Below, in pieces: positions 1 through 7,041 of a DNA stretch of 12,507 nt. This stretch comes from an uncultured Clostridia bacterium (GTDB taxonomy: Bacteria; Bacillota; Clostridia; Saccharofermentanales; Saccharofermentanaceae), in NCBI GenBank assembly GCA_937876985.1, contig CALEFT010000007.1, positions 1 through 12,507 on the forward strand, given 5' to 3'. The first letter of the stretch is position 1, and the number at the start of each line of letters is the position of its first letter. The translations under genes and the position numbers were made by a program. The notes under the pieces were generated by a model. It ran no database searches and was not told the origin of the DNA. It saw nothing but the letters and a program-made list of their open reading frames with translations.

Positions 1-168
1 TTAAGTTTTTTATCGTAGTTTGAATGAAATAGAGCCTCTGAAGGAGCGTGTTTTTTCTACGATAAAAATGTGTTTTTTCAATTCTTATCGTAGTTTGAGC
101 CCTGAAGGGGGCTGCTAACTAGCGGCAGGACTACGATAAAAATGTAATTTTCAAGATTTTATCGTAGT
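1..168. repeat. Tandem array of ~75-bp units with alternating inverted arms (partial, cut by window start)
   Basis: Seen directly: the arm TTATCGTAG occurs at 10-18, 85-93 and 159-167, and its reverse complement CTACGATAA occurs at 57-65 and 131-139. This gives a period of 74-75 bases. Arms pair perfectly in two alternative ways: 7-18 with 57-68 (12 bp) and 85-94 with 130-139 (10 bp), or 57-65 with 85-93 (9 bp) and 130-141 with 157-168 (12 bp). Between the arms both units carry TTGA and then a small hairpin centred on CTGAAGG (37-43 and 102-108). Unit 2 also has a second hairpin, GCTGCT-AACT-AGCGGC, at 111-126. The first bases of the window look like the tail of a further upstream unit. No ORF of note lies here. 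The function is unknown; it resembles a modular intergenic palindromic repeat more than a CRISPR. Confidence 0.75.
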
Positions 169-198
169 ACATCATTTTGTCAGCCTTCAGTTACATCT

Positions 199-260
199 TG
201 TAAGACTCCGACTTATATAAAAAACTCAAAATAGAAAAATTATATGAGTAAGGCATTACA
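199..260. other. Imperfect inverted repeat in AT-rich intergenic region
   Basis: ACTTATATAA (211-220) can pair with TTATATGAGT (240-249) over 10 positions with one G-T wobble. TGTAA (199-203) can pair further out with TTACA (256-260), and the same TGTAA can instead pair with TTACA at 191-195. No U-run follows, so it is not an obvious terminator. The rest of 169-314 holds nothing I recognise. It lies upstream of the rimP promoter, so it belongs to that transcript only if there is readthrough from upstream. Confidence 0.3.
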
Positions 261-314
261 GTGTAGCTTACTTCAGCGAATCAAGCGAATCAAATGAATA
301 TTATTTTTATTAGG

Positions 315-343
315 TTGAAGCTTTGTAGAAAGTGTGCTACAAT
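315..343 (+). promoter_or_regulatory. SigA-type promoter of the rimP-nusA-infB operon
   Basis: A -35 box TTGAAG (315-320) and a -10 box TACAAT (338-343) are separated by exactly 17 bases. Both boxes are close to consensus, so transcription should start near 350. This is the best promoter upstream of rimP and gives a leader of about 80 bases ahead of the start codon. Confidence 0.8.
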
Positions 344-369
344 CTGCGTGTTAGATGATTTACTTAGGT

Positions 370-401
370 AAACGGCTCTTCGGTTGAAGGTCCGTTTTTT
401 T
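370..401 (+). terminator. Leader intrinsic terminator / attenuator ahead of rimP
   Basis: AAACGG (370-375) pairs with CCGTTT (392-397). After a C/T mismatch, TCTTC (377-381) pairs with GAAGG (386-390), leaving a GGTT loop. The T-run at 395-401 follows directly, but it is short and broken by A402. The hairpin sits about 20 bases after the predicted start of transcription and 30 bases before the rimP ATG, so termination would give a ~50-nt RNA. In Bacillus subtilis, NusA represses its own operon through a leader terminator that needs NusA, and weak stems or interrupted U-tracts are typical of that class. The same logic here is inferred from position and shape. A small hairpin, TTTAC (359-363) with GTAAA (368-372), shares the 5' arm and could compete. 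Confidence 0.65.
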
Positions 402-431
402 ATGTTAATCAGGAGATTTAAGGAGGCGTTA

Positions 432-899
432 ATGGCTAAGAGATCTAAGATCGCACAGCAGGCCTATGATATTGCTAAGCCCGTGGCAGAGCAGATGGGA
501 TTAGAGCTTGTAGATGCGGAGTACAAGAAAGAAGGCCAGTCAATGTTTCTAAGACTCTTCGTTGATAAGAAGGGTGGATTAGAAATTGATGACTGCGAGA
601 CATTTAGCAGGACGATTGATCCTATACTAGATGAGAAGCTTGTGCATGATGCGGATTACTTTGAGGTTTCTTCACCGGGACTTACTAGACCGCTAACTCA
701 GATGGAAGATTTTCTGAGGTACGAGGATGAGGTTATTGAAGTGTCGCTTTTCGCAGAGATTGAGGGAGTGAAGAACTTTTTGGGTAAGACTGTTAGTGCG
801 ACAGAGGAGAATGTAACATTCGCTATCGAAGATTCGGAGCAGAAGATTACGGTTGGTTACGACAAGCTCTCAAGAGCGGTTAGACATATTGAATTTTAA
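432..899 (+). CDS. rimP: Ribosome maturation factor RimP
   Basis: RimP binds the 30S subunit during assembly and helps late maturation around the S12 and S19 regions. The 155-residue product matches the usual family length. The family signature is visible as DYFEVSSPGLTRPL from about residue 75 to 88, at the end of the N-terminal alpha/beta domain; an SH3-like C-terminal domain follows from about 90 to 155. I chose ATG 432 because AGGAGG lies at 421-426, 5 bases upstream. The frame stays open back to a TTG at 384, but that codon lies inside the leader hairpin and has no ribosome binding site. It is the first gene of the operon, with nusA starting 18 bases after its stop, as in most Firmicutes. 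Confidence 0.95.
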   Translation: MAKRSKIAQQAYDIAKPVAEQMGLELVDAEYKKEGQSMFLRLFVDKKGGLEIDDCETFSRTIDPILDEKLVHDADYFEVSSPGLTRPLTQMEDFLRYEDEVIEVSLFAEIEGVKNFLGKTVSATEENVTFAIEDSEQKITVGYDKLSRAVRHIEF

Positions 900-917
900 T
901 TATGGAGGTAAATAACA

Positions 918-2060
918 ATGCCAAAGAAGAAGGAAGAGCAAAAGTTAAATTTATTGGAGGCCATTAATGATTTGGCTAAGGAAGAGGGACTTGATGTAGA
1001 GGACCTAATCGTTTCTGTTGAGGAGGGTATGGCTGCGGCTTTCCGTCGTGAGTTCTCTTCTAGAAATATTCGTAGCGTTGCTGCAGAGATTAATAGAGAG
1101 AATGGTGAGATTTTTGTATATAAGCTCATGGAAGTTGTTGAAGAGGTTGAGGACCCAGAGAACGAGATTACTGTTCAGGCTGCTCGTGAGCTTTACGATG
1201 ACGATGAGATTGATGCAGGTGACGAGATTGAGGTTGGTATCGAGGTAGATCAGCTTGGTCGTCTTGCTGCTATTGCTGCAAAGAGTGCTATTTCTCAGAA
1301 GGTTCGTGATGCGAAGAGCGCAACAATCATGAAGACTTTTACAGAGAAGAGAGGTCAGCTTGTTACTGGTATCGTTGATAGAAGAGATAACCGTGGTGTT
1401 ACAGTAGTTGTTGATAAGGTTGAGGCAATTATGGGTAAGGATCAGCAGGTTAAGAATGAGACATATGTTCAGGGCAAGAGAATGAAGTTCTTGGTTCTCG
1501 GAATTGAGGAGACAACAAGCAAGCCAATCGTAAGACTATCTAGAACAAATGCTAGATTTATTGAGAAGCTTTTCGAGGATGCAGTGCCTGAGATTAATAG
1601 CGGTGATGTAGAGATTAAGGCTATTTCTCGTGAGCCAGGTTCTCGTACAAAGATTGCTGTTTATTCTCGTGACCCACACGTTGATGCGAAGGGTTCATGC
1701 GTTGGACCAAGAGGACAGAGAGTTCAGCAGGTATTGGATGAGATTAAGAACGAGAAGATTGATATCATTATGTGGAGCGACGATGACAAGGAGTTCATTA
1801 GCGAGGCATTGCAGCCAGCTACAGTAGTTGATGTACAGACAGATTCCTATGAGAATGAGGATGGCACAATTGAGAAGCACGCCACAGTTATCGTTCCAGA
1901 TGAGAAGTATTCTCTTGCAATTGGACGTGCTGGTCAGAATGTTCGCCTTGCTGCTAGACTTACTGGTTACAAGATTGATATTAGAACAGAGTCTGATTAT
2001 TCCAAGGACAACAAGAGTGCGTTGATTGATGATTTCGAGGTAGTAGAGACAGAGGAATAA
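918..2060 (+). CDS. nusA: Transcription termination/antitermination factor NusA
   Basis: NusA binds RNA polymerase near the RNA exit channel, promotes pausing and hairpin-dependent termination, and takes part in antitermination of rRNA operons. The 380-residue product has the Firmicutes architecture: an N-terminal RNAP-binding domain (about 1-135), an S1 domain starting near GQLVTGIV (146), and two KH domains with GXXG loops, GPRG at 263-266 and GRAG at 336-339. It lacks the C-terminal acidic repeats of the E. coli protein, as expected for this phylum. GGAGG at 904-908 supports ATG 918. Lysine is encoded by AAG throughout and I saw no AAA codon, which suggests selection for high expression. 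It may control its own operon through the hairpin at 370-401. Confidence 0.97.
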   Translation: MPKKKEEQKLNLLEAINDLAKEEGLDVEDLIVSVEEGMAAAFRREFSSRNIRSVAAEINRENGEIFVYKLMEVVEEVEDPENEITVQAARELYDDDEIDAGDEIEVGIEVDQLGRLAAIAAKSAISQKVRDAKSATIMKTFTEKRGQLVTGIVDRRDNRGVTVVVDKVEAIMGKDQQVKNETYVQGKRMKFLVLGIEETTSKPIVRLSRTNARFIEKLFEDAVPEINSGDVEIKAISREPGSRTKIAVYSRDPHVDAKGSCVGPRGQRVQQVLDEIKNEKIDIIMWSDDDKEFISEALQPATVVDVQTDSYENEDGTIEKHATVIVPDEKYSLAIGRAGQNVRLAARLTGYKIDIRTESDYSKDNKSALIDDFEVVETEE

Positions 2061-2115
2061 TTTTTACCAAAGAGTATTACCTACAAATTGTAAGTCAAAA
2101 AAGGAGGTGACCTAC

Positions 2116-2430
2116 TTGCAGCAGAAGACAAAGAAGATTCCACAGAGAATGTGTGTTACATGCAGGACAAAGGCTAATAAGAGAGATTTGCTTAGAATTG
2201 TTATTCTTCCAGATGGAAATGCAGCCTATGATCCTACAGGCAAGCTACAGGGACGTGGAAGCTATTTGTGCAAGAACGAAGCTTGCATAATGACAGAACT
2301 TAAGGCACATCGCCTAGCTCGTGGGTTACATGCACAGATTGACGATGACAACTTAAGGCAAGTAGCAGAAAGGATTCTTGATGAGTGTCGAAGAGAAGAA
2401 CAAGGCAATGAATGCGAATCTGCTAAATGA
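2116..2430 (+). CDS. rnpM: YlxR/RnpM family RNA-binding protein (RNase P modulator)
   Basis: This small basic protein of the YlxR family has been reported in B. subtilis (as RnpM) to bind the RNase P RNA and modulate its activity. The 104-residue product shows the family signature RMCVTCR (about 11-17) and GRGSYLC further on, with conserved cysteines. I chose the TTG at 2116 because AAGGAGGTGA at 2101-2110, nearly a full match to the 16S anti-SD, ends 5 bases upstream. The in-frame GTG at 2107 lies inside that ribosome binding site and cannot be the start. The C-terminal 17 codons overlap the next gene in another frame, and the protein is slightly longer than the usual ~90 residues. It sits between nusA and the L7Ae-like gene, the standard Firmicutes order. 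Confidence 0.9.
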   Translation: MQQKTKKIPQRMCVTCRTKANKRDLLRIVILPDGNAAYDPTGKLQGRGSYLCKNEACIMTELKAHRLARGLHAQIDDDNLRQVAERILDECRREEQGNECESAK

Positions 2431-2770
2431 CAGAATACATAAATTCATTGGACTAGCTGCTAGAGCAGGTAAAGTGGTATCGGGAAATGACCAGGTGATA
2501 AGTGAACTTTACCGGAACAATATTAAACTGATACTGCTTGCGAAGGATGCGTCCAGTAATACAGTGGACAAGTTCTTGAAGGTTTGCAAGGATTACCTAG
2601 ATAAGGGTGATTCGAAGGAGATTGTGATATATAGCTTTTCGAGTATGTTCGAGCTAGGAAATGCTATTGGCAAGCCAAGTAGGGCAATAGTGGCGATAAC
2701 CGATGAAGGTTTTGTTGGAAAGTTAGTTCAAATGTTAGATCAAGTCCAAGAGATGGAGGGTGAAACTTAA
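2381..2770 (+). CDS. rplGA: L7Ae/L30e-type K-turn RNA-binding protein (YlxQ)
   Basis: This is a member of the ribosomal L7Ae/L30e/S12e family that binds kink-turn RNA; its cellular role in Firmicutes is still poorly defined. Family features in the 129-residue product are AARAGKVVSG, LLAKDASSNTVDK and VAITDEGF, the same blocks as in B. subtilis YlxQ. ATG 2381 has AAAGGA 6 bases upstream but overlaps rnpM by 50 bases. A second ATG at 2408 would give a 120-residue protein closer to family size, but its ribosome binding site is poor. The stop overlaps the infB start as TAATG, so the two are probably translationally coupled. Confidence 0.9.
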   Translation: MSVEEKNKAMNANLLNDRIHKFIGLAARAGKVVSGNDQVISELYRNNIKLILLAKDASSNTVDKFLKVCKDYLDKGDSKEIVIYSFSSMFELGNAIGKPSRAIVAITDEGFVGKLVQMLDQVQEMEGET

Positions 2771-5505
2771 TGAGTGATAGTAATGAGAATAAGCCAATTG
2801 TAGTTGGAGGCGTGTCGGGAAGCAAGGAGCTTCGCGCTAGACGTGTTCATAAGAAGGCAAAGACAGACGATAAGCCACAAGCAGAAAGCAAGAGCGAGGC
2901 AGTTGTAGCTAGTGAGGCACCTAAGGCTGAGCCAAAGAAGACTGCTGAAGTAACACCTGCTACAAGTAAGGAAACTAAGCCTAAGGCGGCTGCTTCTCAA
3001 GCGAAAAGCAAGAAGGAAGAAGCACCAGCAACTTCTGCTCCTACTGAGGCAAAGAAGGAAGCACCTAAGGCTGATAAGGTAGAAAAGCCAGTAAAGGCAG
3101 AGAAGACAGAGAAGGCGCCAGCTAATAAGCAGGAGGAAAAGCCAGCTTCTGACGAGAGCAAGGTGAAGCTTTCATCTGCAGTTGTTTCTGTACCAGATAG
3201 CAGTCGTAAGCCAAGTGGTGATAGAAACGATAGAAATGATAGAGGACCACGTCAGGATAGAGGTGGTTTTAGAAATGATCGTGGAGATCGCTTAAATAGA
3301 GGTGAGCGTTCTGAGCGTCCTGAGCGTTCCGACAGAAACGACAAGTCTAGAGGTGATTTCCGTCAGGGTGGTCGTGATGATAAAAAGGGCGGCTTTGGCA
3401 ACGGTGGCTCGAATTTTGGTCGTGGCGGTGGTCGCGGAAATAATGACAGAGGCGGTTTTGCGAAGGACAAGGATGATGATCAGACACCAAGACAGCCTCA
3501 AAAGCGTGTTCAGAAGCCAAAGGTTGAGTCACCAATCGAAGAGGGCAAGAAGAGCAGAGCTAATTTTGCTGAGCGTAATGCATTTGATAAGAAGAAGACG
3601 GAGAATAGAGATAACCGTGCTATGAATCCAACAGATAAGCGTTCACGTAATATGAACGACTATCGTGGAATGAGTGATGATGACGATTATGGCTATTCAA
3701 GAAAGAAGCAGAAGAAGTCTAAGACAAACGAGAAGGCTAATCAGGTAGTTGCACAGATTACAAATATTCAGCTTCCACCATTTATCACTGTAAAGGATTT
3801 TGCAGAGGGAATTGGTAAGAAGTCTGGTGATGTAATTATGGAGCTCATGAAGATGGGTGTTATGGCTACACTTAACCAGGAACTTGACTTCGATACAGCT
3901 TGCTTGCTCGCAGATGCTTTTGGTATCACTGCAGAGCCAATTACTGAGGTTACTGAGGAGGAGATTCTTTTTGACGAGGGCGAGGAGAATGAGGAGAACT
4001 TAAAGCCACGTCCACCAGTAGTAGTAGTAATGGGTCACGTAGACCATGGTAAGACAAGTCTTCTTGACCGTATTCGTTCTGCATCAGTTGTTTCTGGTGA
4101 GGCAGGTGGAATTACACAGCACATCGGTGCGTATACAGTAAGACTTAAGGGTCGCCAGATTACATTCCTTGATACTCCAGGACACGAAGCGTTTACTACA
4201 ATGCGTGCTAGAGGTGCGCAGGTTACTGATATCGCTATTCTTGTTATCGCTGCAGATGACGGTGTAATGCCACAGACAGTTGAGGCTATTAACCATGCGA
4301 AGGCAGCTGGAACAGAAATTATTGTTGCAATCAACAAGATGGATAAGGAAGGCGCAAACCCAGAGCGTGTTAAGCAGGAGCTTACAAATTACGAGCTCAT
4401 TCCTGAGGAGTGGGGTGGTTCTACAATTATGGTTCCAGTATCCGCTAAGAAGGGTGAGGGTATCGATGACCTTCTTGAGATGGTACTTCTTACAGCAGAT
4501 ATTATGGAGCTCAAGGCAGATCCGAAGCGCCAGGCAAAGGGTACTGTTATCGAGGCAAAGCTCGACAAGAATCGTGGTCCAGTTGCTACTGTTCTTGTAC
4601 AGCGTGGTACACTACGCGCTGGTGATTCCGTTGTATGTGGACCAATGATTGGTAATATTCGTGCCATGTACGATGACAAGGGTGCAGATATTAAGAAGGC
4701 TGGTCCATCTATCCCAGTTGAGATTCTTGGACTTCCAGAGGTACCAGATTCTGGTGAGATTTTGTACGCAGTTACAGATGACAAGGTAGCTCGTCACTTG
4801 GTAGAGAAGCGTAAGATTAAGCTACGTGAGCAGCAGCTACGTAAGAGCTCGAGAATGAGTCTTGATACACTTGCAGCAAATCTCGCAGCTGGTGAGATGA
4901 AGGATCTTAACCTCATCATCAAGGCAGACGTACAAGGCTCTGTCGAGGCAGTTATTCAGTCTCTCGAAAAGCTTTCGAACGAGGAAGTACGCGTGAAGGT
5001 AATTCACGGTGCAGTTGGTGCAATCAGCGAGTCCGATATTTCTCTTGCAGAGGTATCTGATGCTATTATCATCGGCTTCAACGTAAGACCAAATGCGATG
5101 ATTACTGATCGTGCTAAGGAAGCTGGCGTAGACATTCGTCTATATAGCGTTATTTATGCGGCTATCGAGGATATGGAGCTTGCTATGAAGGGTATGCTCG
5201 CACCTAAGTTCGAAGAGGTTGTACTCGGACACGTTGAAATCCGTGAGACATTTAAGGTTTCTGGTGTTGGTACAATCGGTGGTGCGTATGTATTAGACGG
5301 AAAGCTTGTTCGTAACTGTGAGGTACGCGTAGTACGTGACGATATCGTTGTATATACAGGACATCTTGCATCCTTGAAGCGTATGAAGGACGACGTAAAG
5401 GAAGTAAACACTGGATATGAGTGTGGTCTTTCTATCGAGAACTATAATGACATCAAGATTGGTGACGTTATCGAAGCATACGAGATGCAGGAAATTAAGA
5501 GATAA
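2770..5505 (+). CDS. infB: Translation initiation factor IF-2
   Basis: IF2 is the GTPase that brings fMet-tRNA to the 30S P site and promotes 50S joining. The 911-residue product carries all G motifs: GHVDHGKT (422-429), DTPGH (468-472), NKMD (522-525) and SAK (558-560). The beta-barrel, domain III and fMet-tRNA-binding C-terminal regions follow. An IF2-N type helical domain lies near 336-390. The first ~330 residues are low complexity: a Lys/Ala/Glu/Pro stretch (about 20-135), then an Arg-Gly-Asn-Asp rich stretch (about 145-230) with RGG-like repeats. The protein is clearly longer than B. subtilis IF2 (~716 residues) because of this extension. GGAGG at 2755-2759 supports ATG 2770. I saw no convincing internal start for a short IF2 form. 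Lys and Glu are mostly AAG and GAG. Confidence 0.97.
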   Translation: MSDSNENKPIVVGGVSGSKELRARRVHKKAKTDDKPQAESKSEAVVASEAPKAEPKKTAEVTPATSKETKPKAAASQAKSKKEEAPATSAPTEAKKEAPKADKVEKPVKAEKTEKAPANKQEEKPASDESKVKLSSAVVSVPDSSRKPSGDRNDRNDRGPRQDRGGFRNDRGDRLNRGERSERPERSDRNDKSRGDFRQGGRDDKKGGFGNGGSNFGRGGGRGNNDRGGFAKDKDDDQTPRQPQKRVQKPKVESPIEEGKKSRANFAERNAFDKKKTENRDNRAMNPTDKRSRNMNDYRGMSDDDDYGYSRKKQKKSKTNEKANQVVAQITNIQLPPFITVKDFAEGIGKKSGDVIMELMKMGVMATLNQELDFDTACLLADAFGITAEPITEVTEEEILFDEGEENEENLKPRPPVVVVMGHVDHGKTSLLDRIRSASVVSGEAGGITQHIGAYTVRLKGRQITFLDTPGHEAFTTMRARGAQVTDIAILVIAADDGVMPQTVEAINHAKAAGTEIIVAINKMDKEGANPERVKQELTNYELIPEEWGGSTIMVPVSAKKGEGIDDLLEMVLLTADIMELKADPKRQAKGTVIEAKLDKNRGPVATVLVQRGTLRAGDSVVCGPMIGNIRAMYDDKGADIKKAGPSIPVEILGLPEVPDSGEILYAVTDDKVARHLVEKRKIKLREQQLRKSSRMSLDTLAANLAAGEMKDLNLIIKADVQGSVEAVIQSLEKLSNEEVRVKVIHGAVGAISESDISLAEVSDAIIIGFNVRPNAMITDRAKEAGVDIRLYSVIYAAIEDMELAMKGMLAPKFEEVVLGHVEIRETFKVSGVGTIGGAYVLDGKLVRNCEVRVVRDDIVVYTGHLASLKRMKDDVKEVNTGYECGLSIENYNDIKIGDVIEAYEMQEIKR

Positions 5506-5540
5506 GCCAATAGTGGCTAGAACTATACTAGGAGAAAAAC

Positions 5541-5939
5541 ATGCGTAGAAATAGAGCAGTTATTGTTGGAGATGAGATGCAGAAGGTTCTTTCGCGTATT
5601 ATCGGAAACGATGTAAAGGATCCAAGAATTCCACTGCTTACTTCTATCACAGAAGTGAAGATGTCGCCTGATTTGACTCATGCGACATGCTTCGTGTCTG
5701 TGTTCGGAGATGAGAAGACGAAGAGCGACTGTCTCAAGGCTATCGAGCATGCGAAGGGTTTCATCAGAAGAGAGATGTGTAAGTACATTAACCTTCGTGT
5801 TGCGCCTGAACTGCATTTTCAGCTCGATAATTCGCTGGAGGATGCCGCATACATGAATGACCTTATCGACAAGACTTTGCAGGACGACATCGAGCGCAAG
5901 AAGAAACTCGGTATTAAGCAAGAGGACGAAGAGGCTTGA
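5541..5939 (+). CDS. rbfA: 30S ribosome-binding factor RbfA
   Basis: RbfA is a single KH-like domain protein that binds the immature 30S subunit near 16S helix 1 and is needed for late maturation and cold adaptation. The 132-residue product is of normal length. Typical blocks are the basic N-terminus RRNRAVIVGDEMQKVLS, DVKDPRIPLLTSITEVKMSPDLTHATCFVSV and LRVAPELHFQLDNS, followed by a charged tail. GGAG at 5531-5534 supports ATG 5541. A 35-base gap after infB holds a small hairpin, AGCCA-ATAG-TGGCT (5505-5518), with no U-run. It acts in the same pathway as RimP at the start of the operon. Confidence 0.95.
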   Translation: MRRNRAVIVGDEMQKVLSRIIGNDVKDPRIPLLTSITEVKMSPDLTHATCFVSVFGDEKTKSDCLKAIEHAKGFIRREMCKYINLRVAPELHFQLDNSLEDAAYMNDLIDKTLQDDIERKKKLGIKQEDEEA

Positions 5940-5976
5940 TTTATAGCCAAACTAGCTAAGGATAAGGAGCAAAAAG

Positions 5977-7041
5977 ATGTATTCGAAGGTATCAAGCATA
6001 GCAGCAAGCCTTTTGCGAAAAGCAAACGACACAAGAAACAACGATTCTAAGATTTACATATTCATACATAAGAGCGTTGACGGAGACTGTATTGGTTCTT
6101 CTTCTGCGCTTTGTATGGCACTTCGTTCTTTGGGCTTTGATTCGTATGTCGTTATGGAGGAAAGCCTTCCATGGAAAATGACATATCTTGATATTGATAA
6201 CTTGTTTATTAGTCCTAACGATATCGATTCTGAAGAATTGGGCGACAATGGAAACTCTCTTTGTATCGCGACGGATTGTTCAGTTGGAGACAGAATGGGT
6301 GTTGTAGCTGGGGAGCTTTTCGACGGGGCAGATGAAGCAAGGAAGATGATTATTGACCATCATAAGTCTGTGACGCTTGACGGCGACAGCATTTGGGTGG
6401 TGCCAGAGGCGTCTTCTGCTAGTGAACTTATGTGCTACTTGATTGAGGAACTATCTAAACTAGAGGGCAGGGACTTGATTACGAAGAAAATAGCGTATTT
6501 GCTTCTAGTTGGAATGGTTACTGATACTGGAAGATTCTCATATACGAATACTAGACCTGAGACTTTGGTTACTGCGGCTAGACTAATGCAGTATGGTGCT
6601 AGTTTGCAGGAGATTATGTTTAATTTCTTCGATTTGAAGAACAAAACAGACTTGAAGGCAGTCGGATATTTGTGTTCGAATGTAGAATTTGCTTTGGACG
6701 GGCGTATCGCGACTTCTATCGCGGATAAGGCTTTCCTTGAAGACTATGAGCCAACAGCAGATGCGATGGGTGAAGCTGTGTCAAAGCTTCGCAACGTGAA
6801 GGGTGTTGACTTGGCGGTGGTTTTGCGTGAGGTGCAAAGCGAGGACGGATATACTGGCGAAGTAAGAATGAACTTCAGGTCGTCAAATAAATTCGATTCA
6901 GCCTTGTTCGCGAGCAATTTTGGCGGAGGCGGACATAGCGCGGCAGCTGGTGCGACAATAAAGTGCGATGACATCTATGCGCTTCGTGACAAGGTTGTAG
7001 CAATGGCAGCAGAAGTTTTGGTAAATGCAGATGGAGAATAA
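5977..7041 (+). CDS. nrnA: DHH/DHHA1 phosphoesterase, NrnA-type nano-RNase / pAp phosphatase
   Basis: NrnA-type enzymes degrade 2-5 nt RNAs and dephosphorylate 3'-phosphoadenosine 5'-phosphate, using Mn2+ in the cytoplasm. The 354-residue product has the DHH domain with a metal-binding H31...DGD (35-37), a D-containing block near CIATDCS and the DHH triad at 127-129. The C-terminal DHHA1 domain ends with GGGGHSAAAG (316-325), the substrate-binding loop. Motif I reads HKSVDGDCIGS, with V where proline is usual; the acidic residues are kept. AAGGAG at 5964-5969 supports ATG 5977. The gene is placed between rbfA and truB as in many Firmicutes, and truB overlaps its 3' end. A cyclic-di-AMP phosphodiesterase would have PAS/GGDEF domains, which are absent. 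Confidence 0.92.
   Translation: MYSKVSSIAASLLRKANDTRNNDSKIYIFIHKSVDGDCIGSSSALCMALRSLGFDSYVVMEESLPWKMTYLDIDNLFISPNDIDSEELGDNGNSLCIATDCSVGDRMGVVAGELFDGADEARKMIIDHHKSVTLDGDSIWVVPEASSASELMCYLIEELSKLEGRDLITKKIAYLLLVGMVTDTGRFSYTNTRPETLVTAARLMQYGASLQEIMFNFFDLKNKTDLKAVGYLCSNVEFALDGRIATSIADKAFLEDYEPTADAMGEAVSKLRNVKGVDLAVVLREVQSEDGYTGEVRMNFRSSNKFDSALFASNFGGGGHSAAAGATIKCDDIYALRDKVVAMAAEVLVNADGE

Noticed and set aside
1..168. A true CRISPR array
   Set aside because: The spacing fits, but the repeat-like blocks at 57-94 and 131-168 differ in their middle part, the intervening inserts share sequence, and no cas gene is in the window.
384..431. Longer rimP beginning at the TTG at 384
   Set aside because: The TTG sits in the loop of the leader hairpin with no ribosome binding site, while ATG 432 has AGGAGG at the right distance and gives the normal protein length.
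2107..2115. GTG at 2107 as start of rnpM
   Set aside because: It overlaps the Shine-Dalgarno sequence AAGGAGGTGA itself, so it cannot use it.
3292..3625. Overlapping ORFs on both strands inside infB
   Set aside because: They are shadow frames of the repetitive Arg-Gly coding region, without ribosome binding sites or recognisable protein features.
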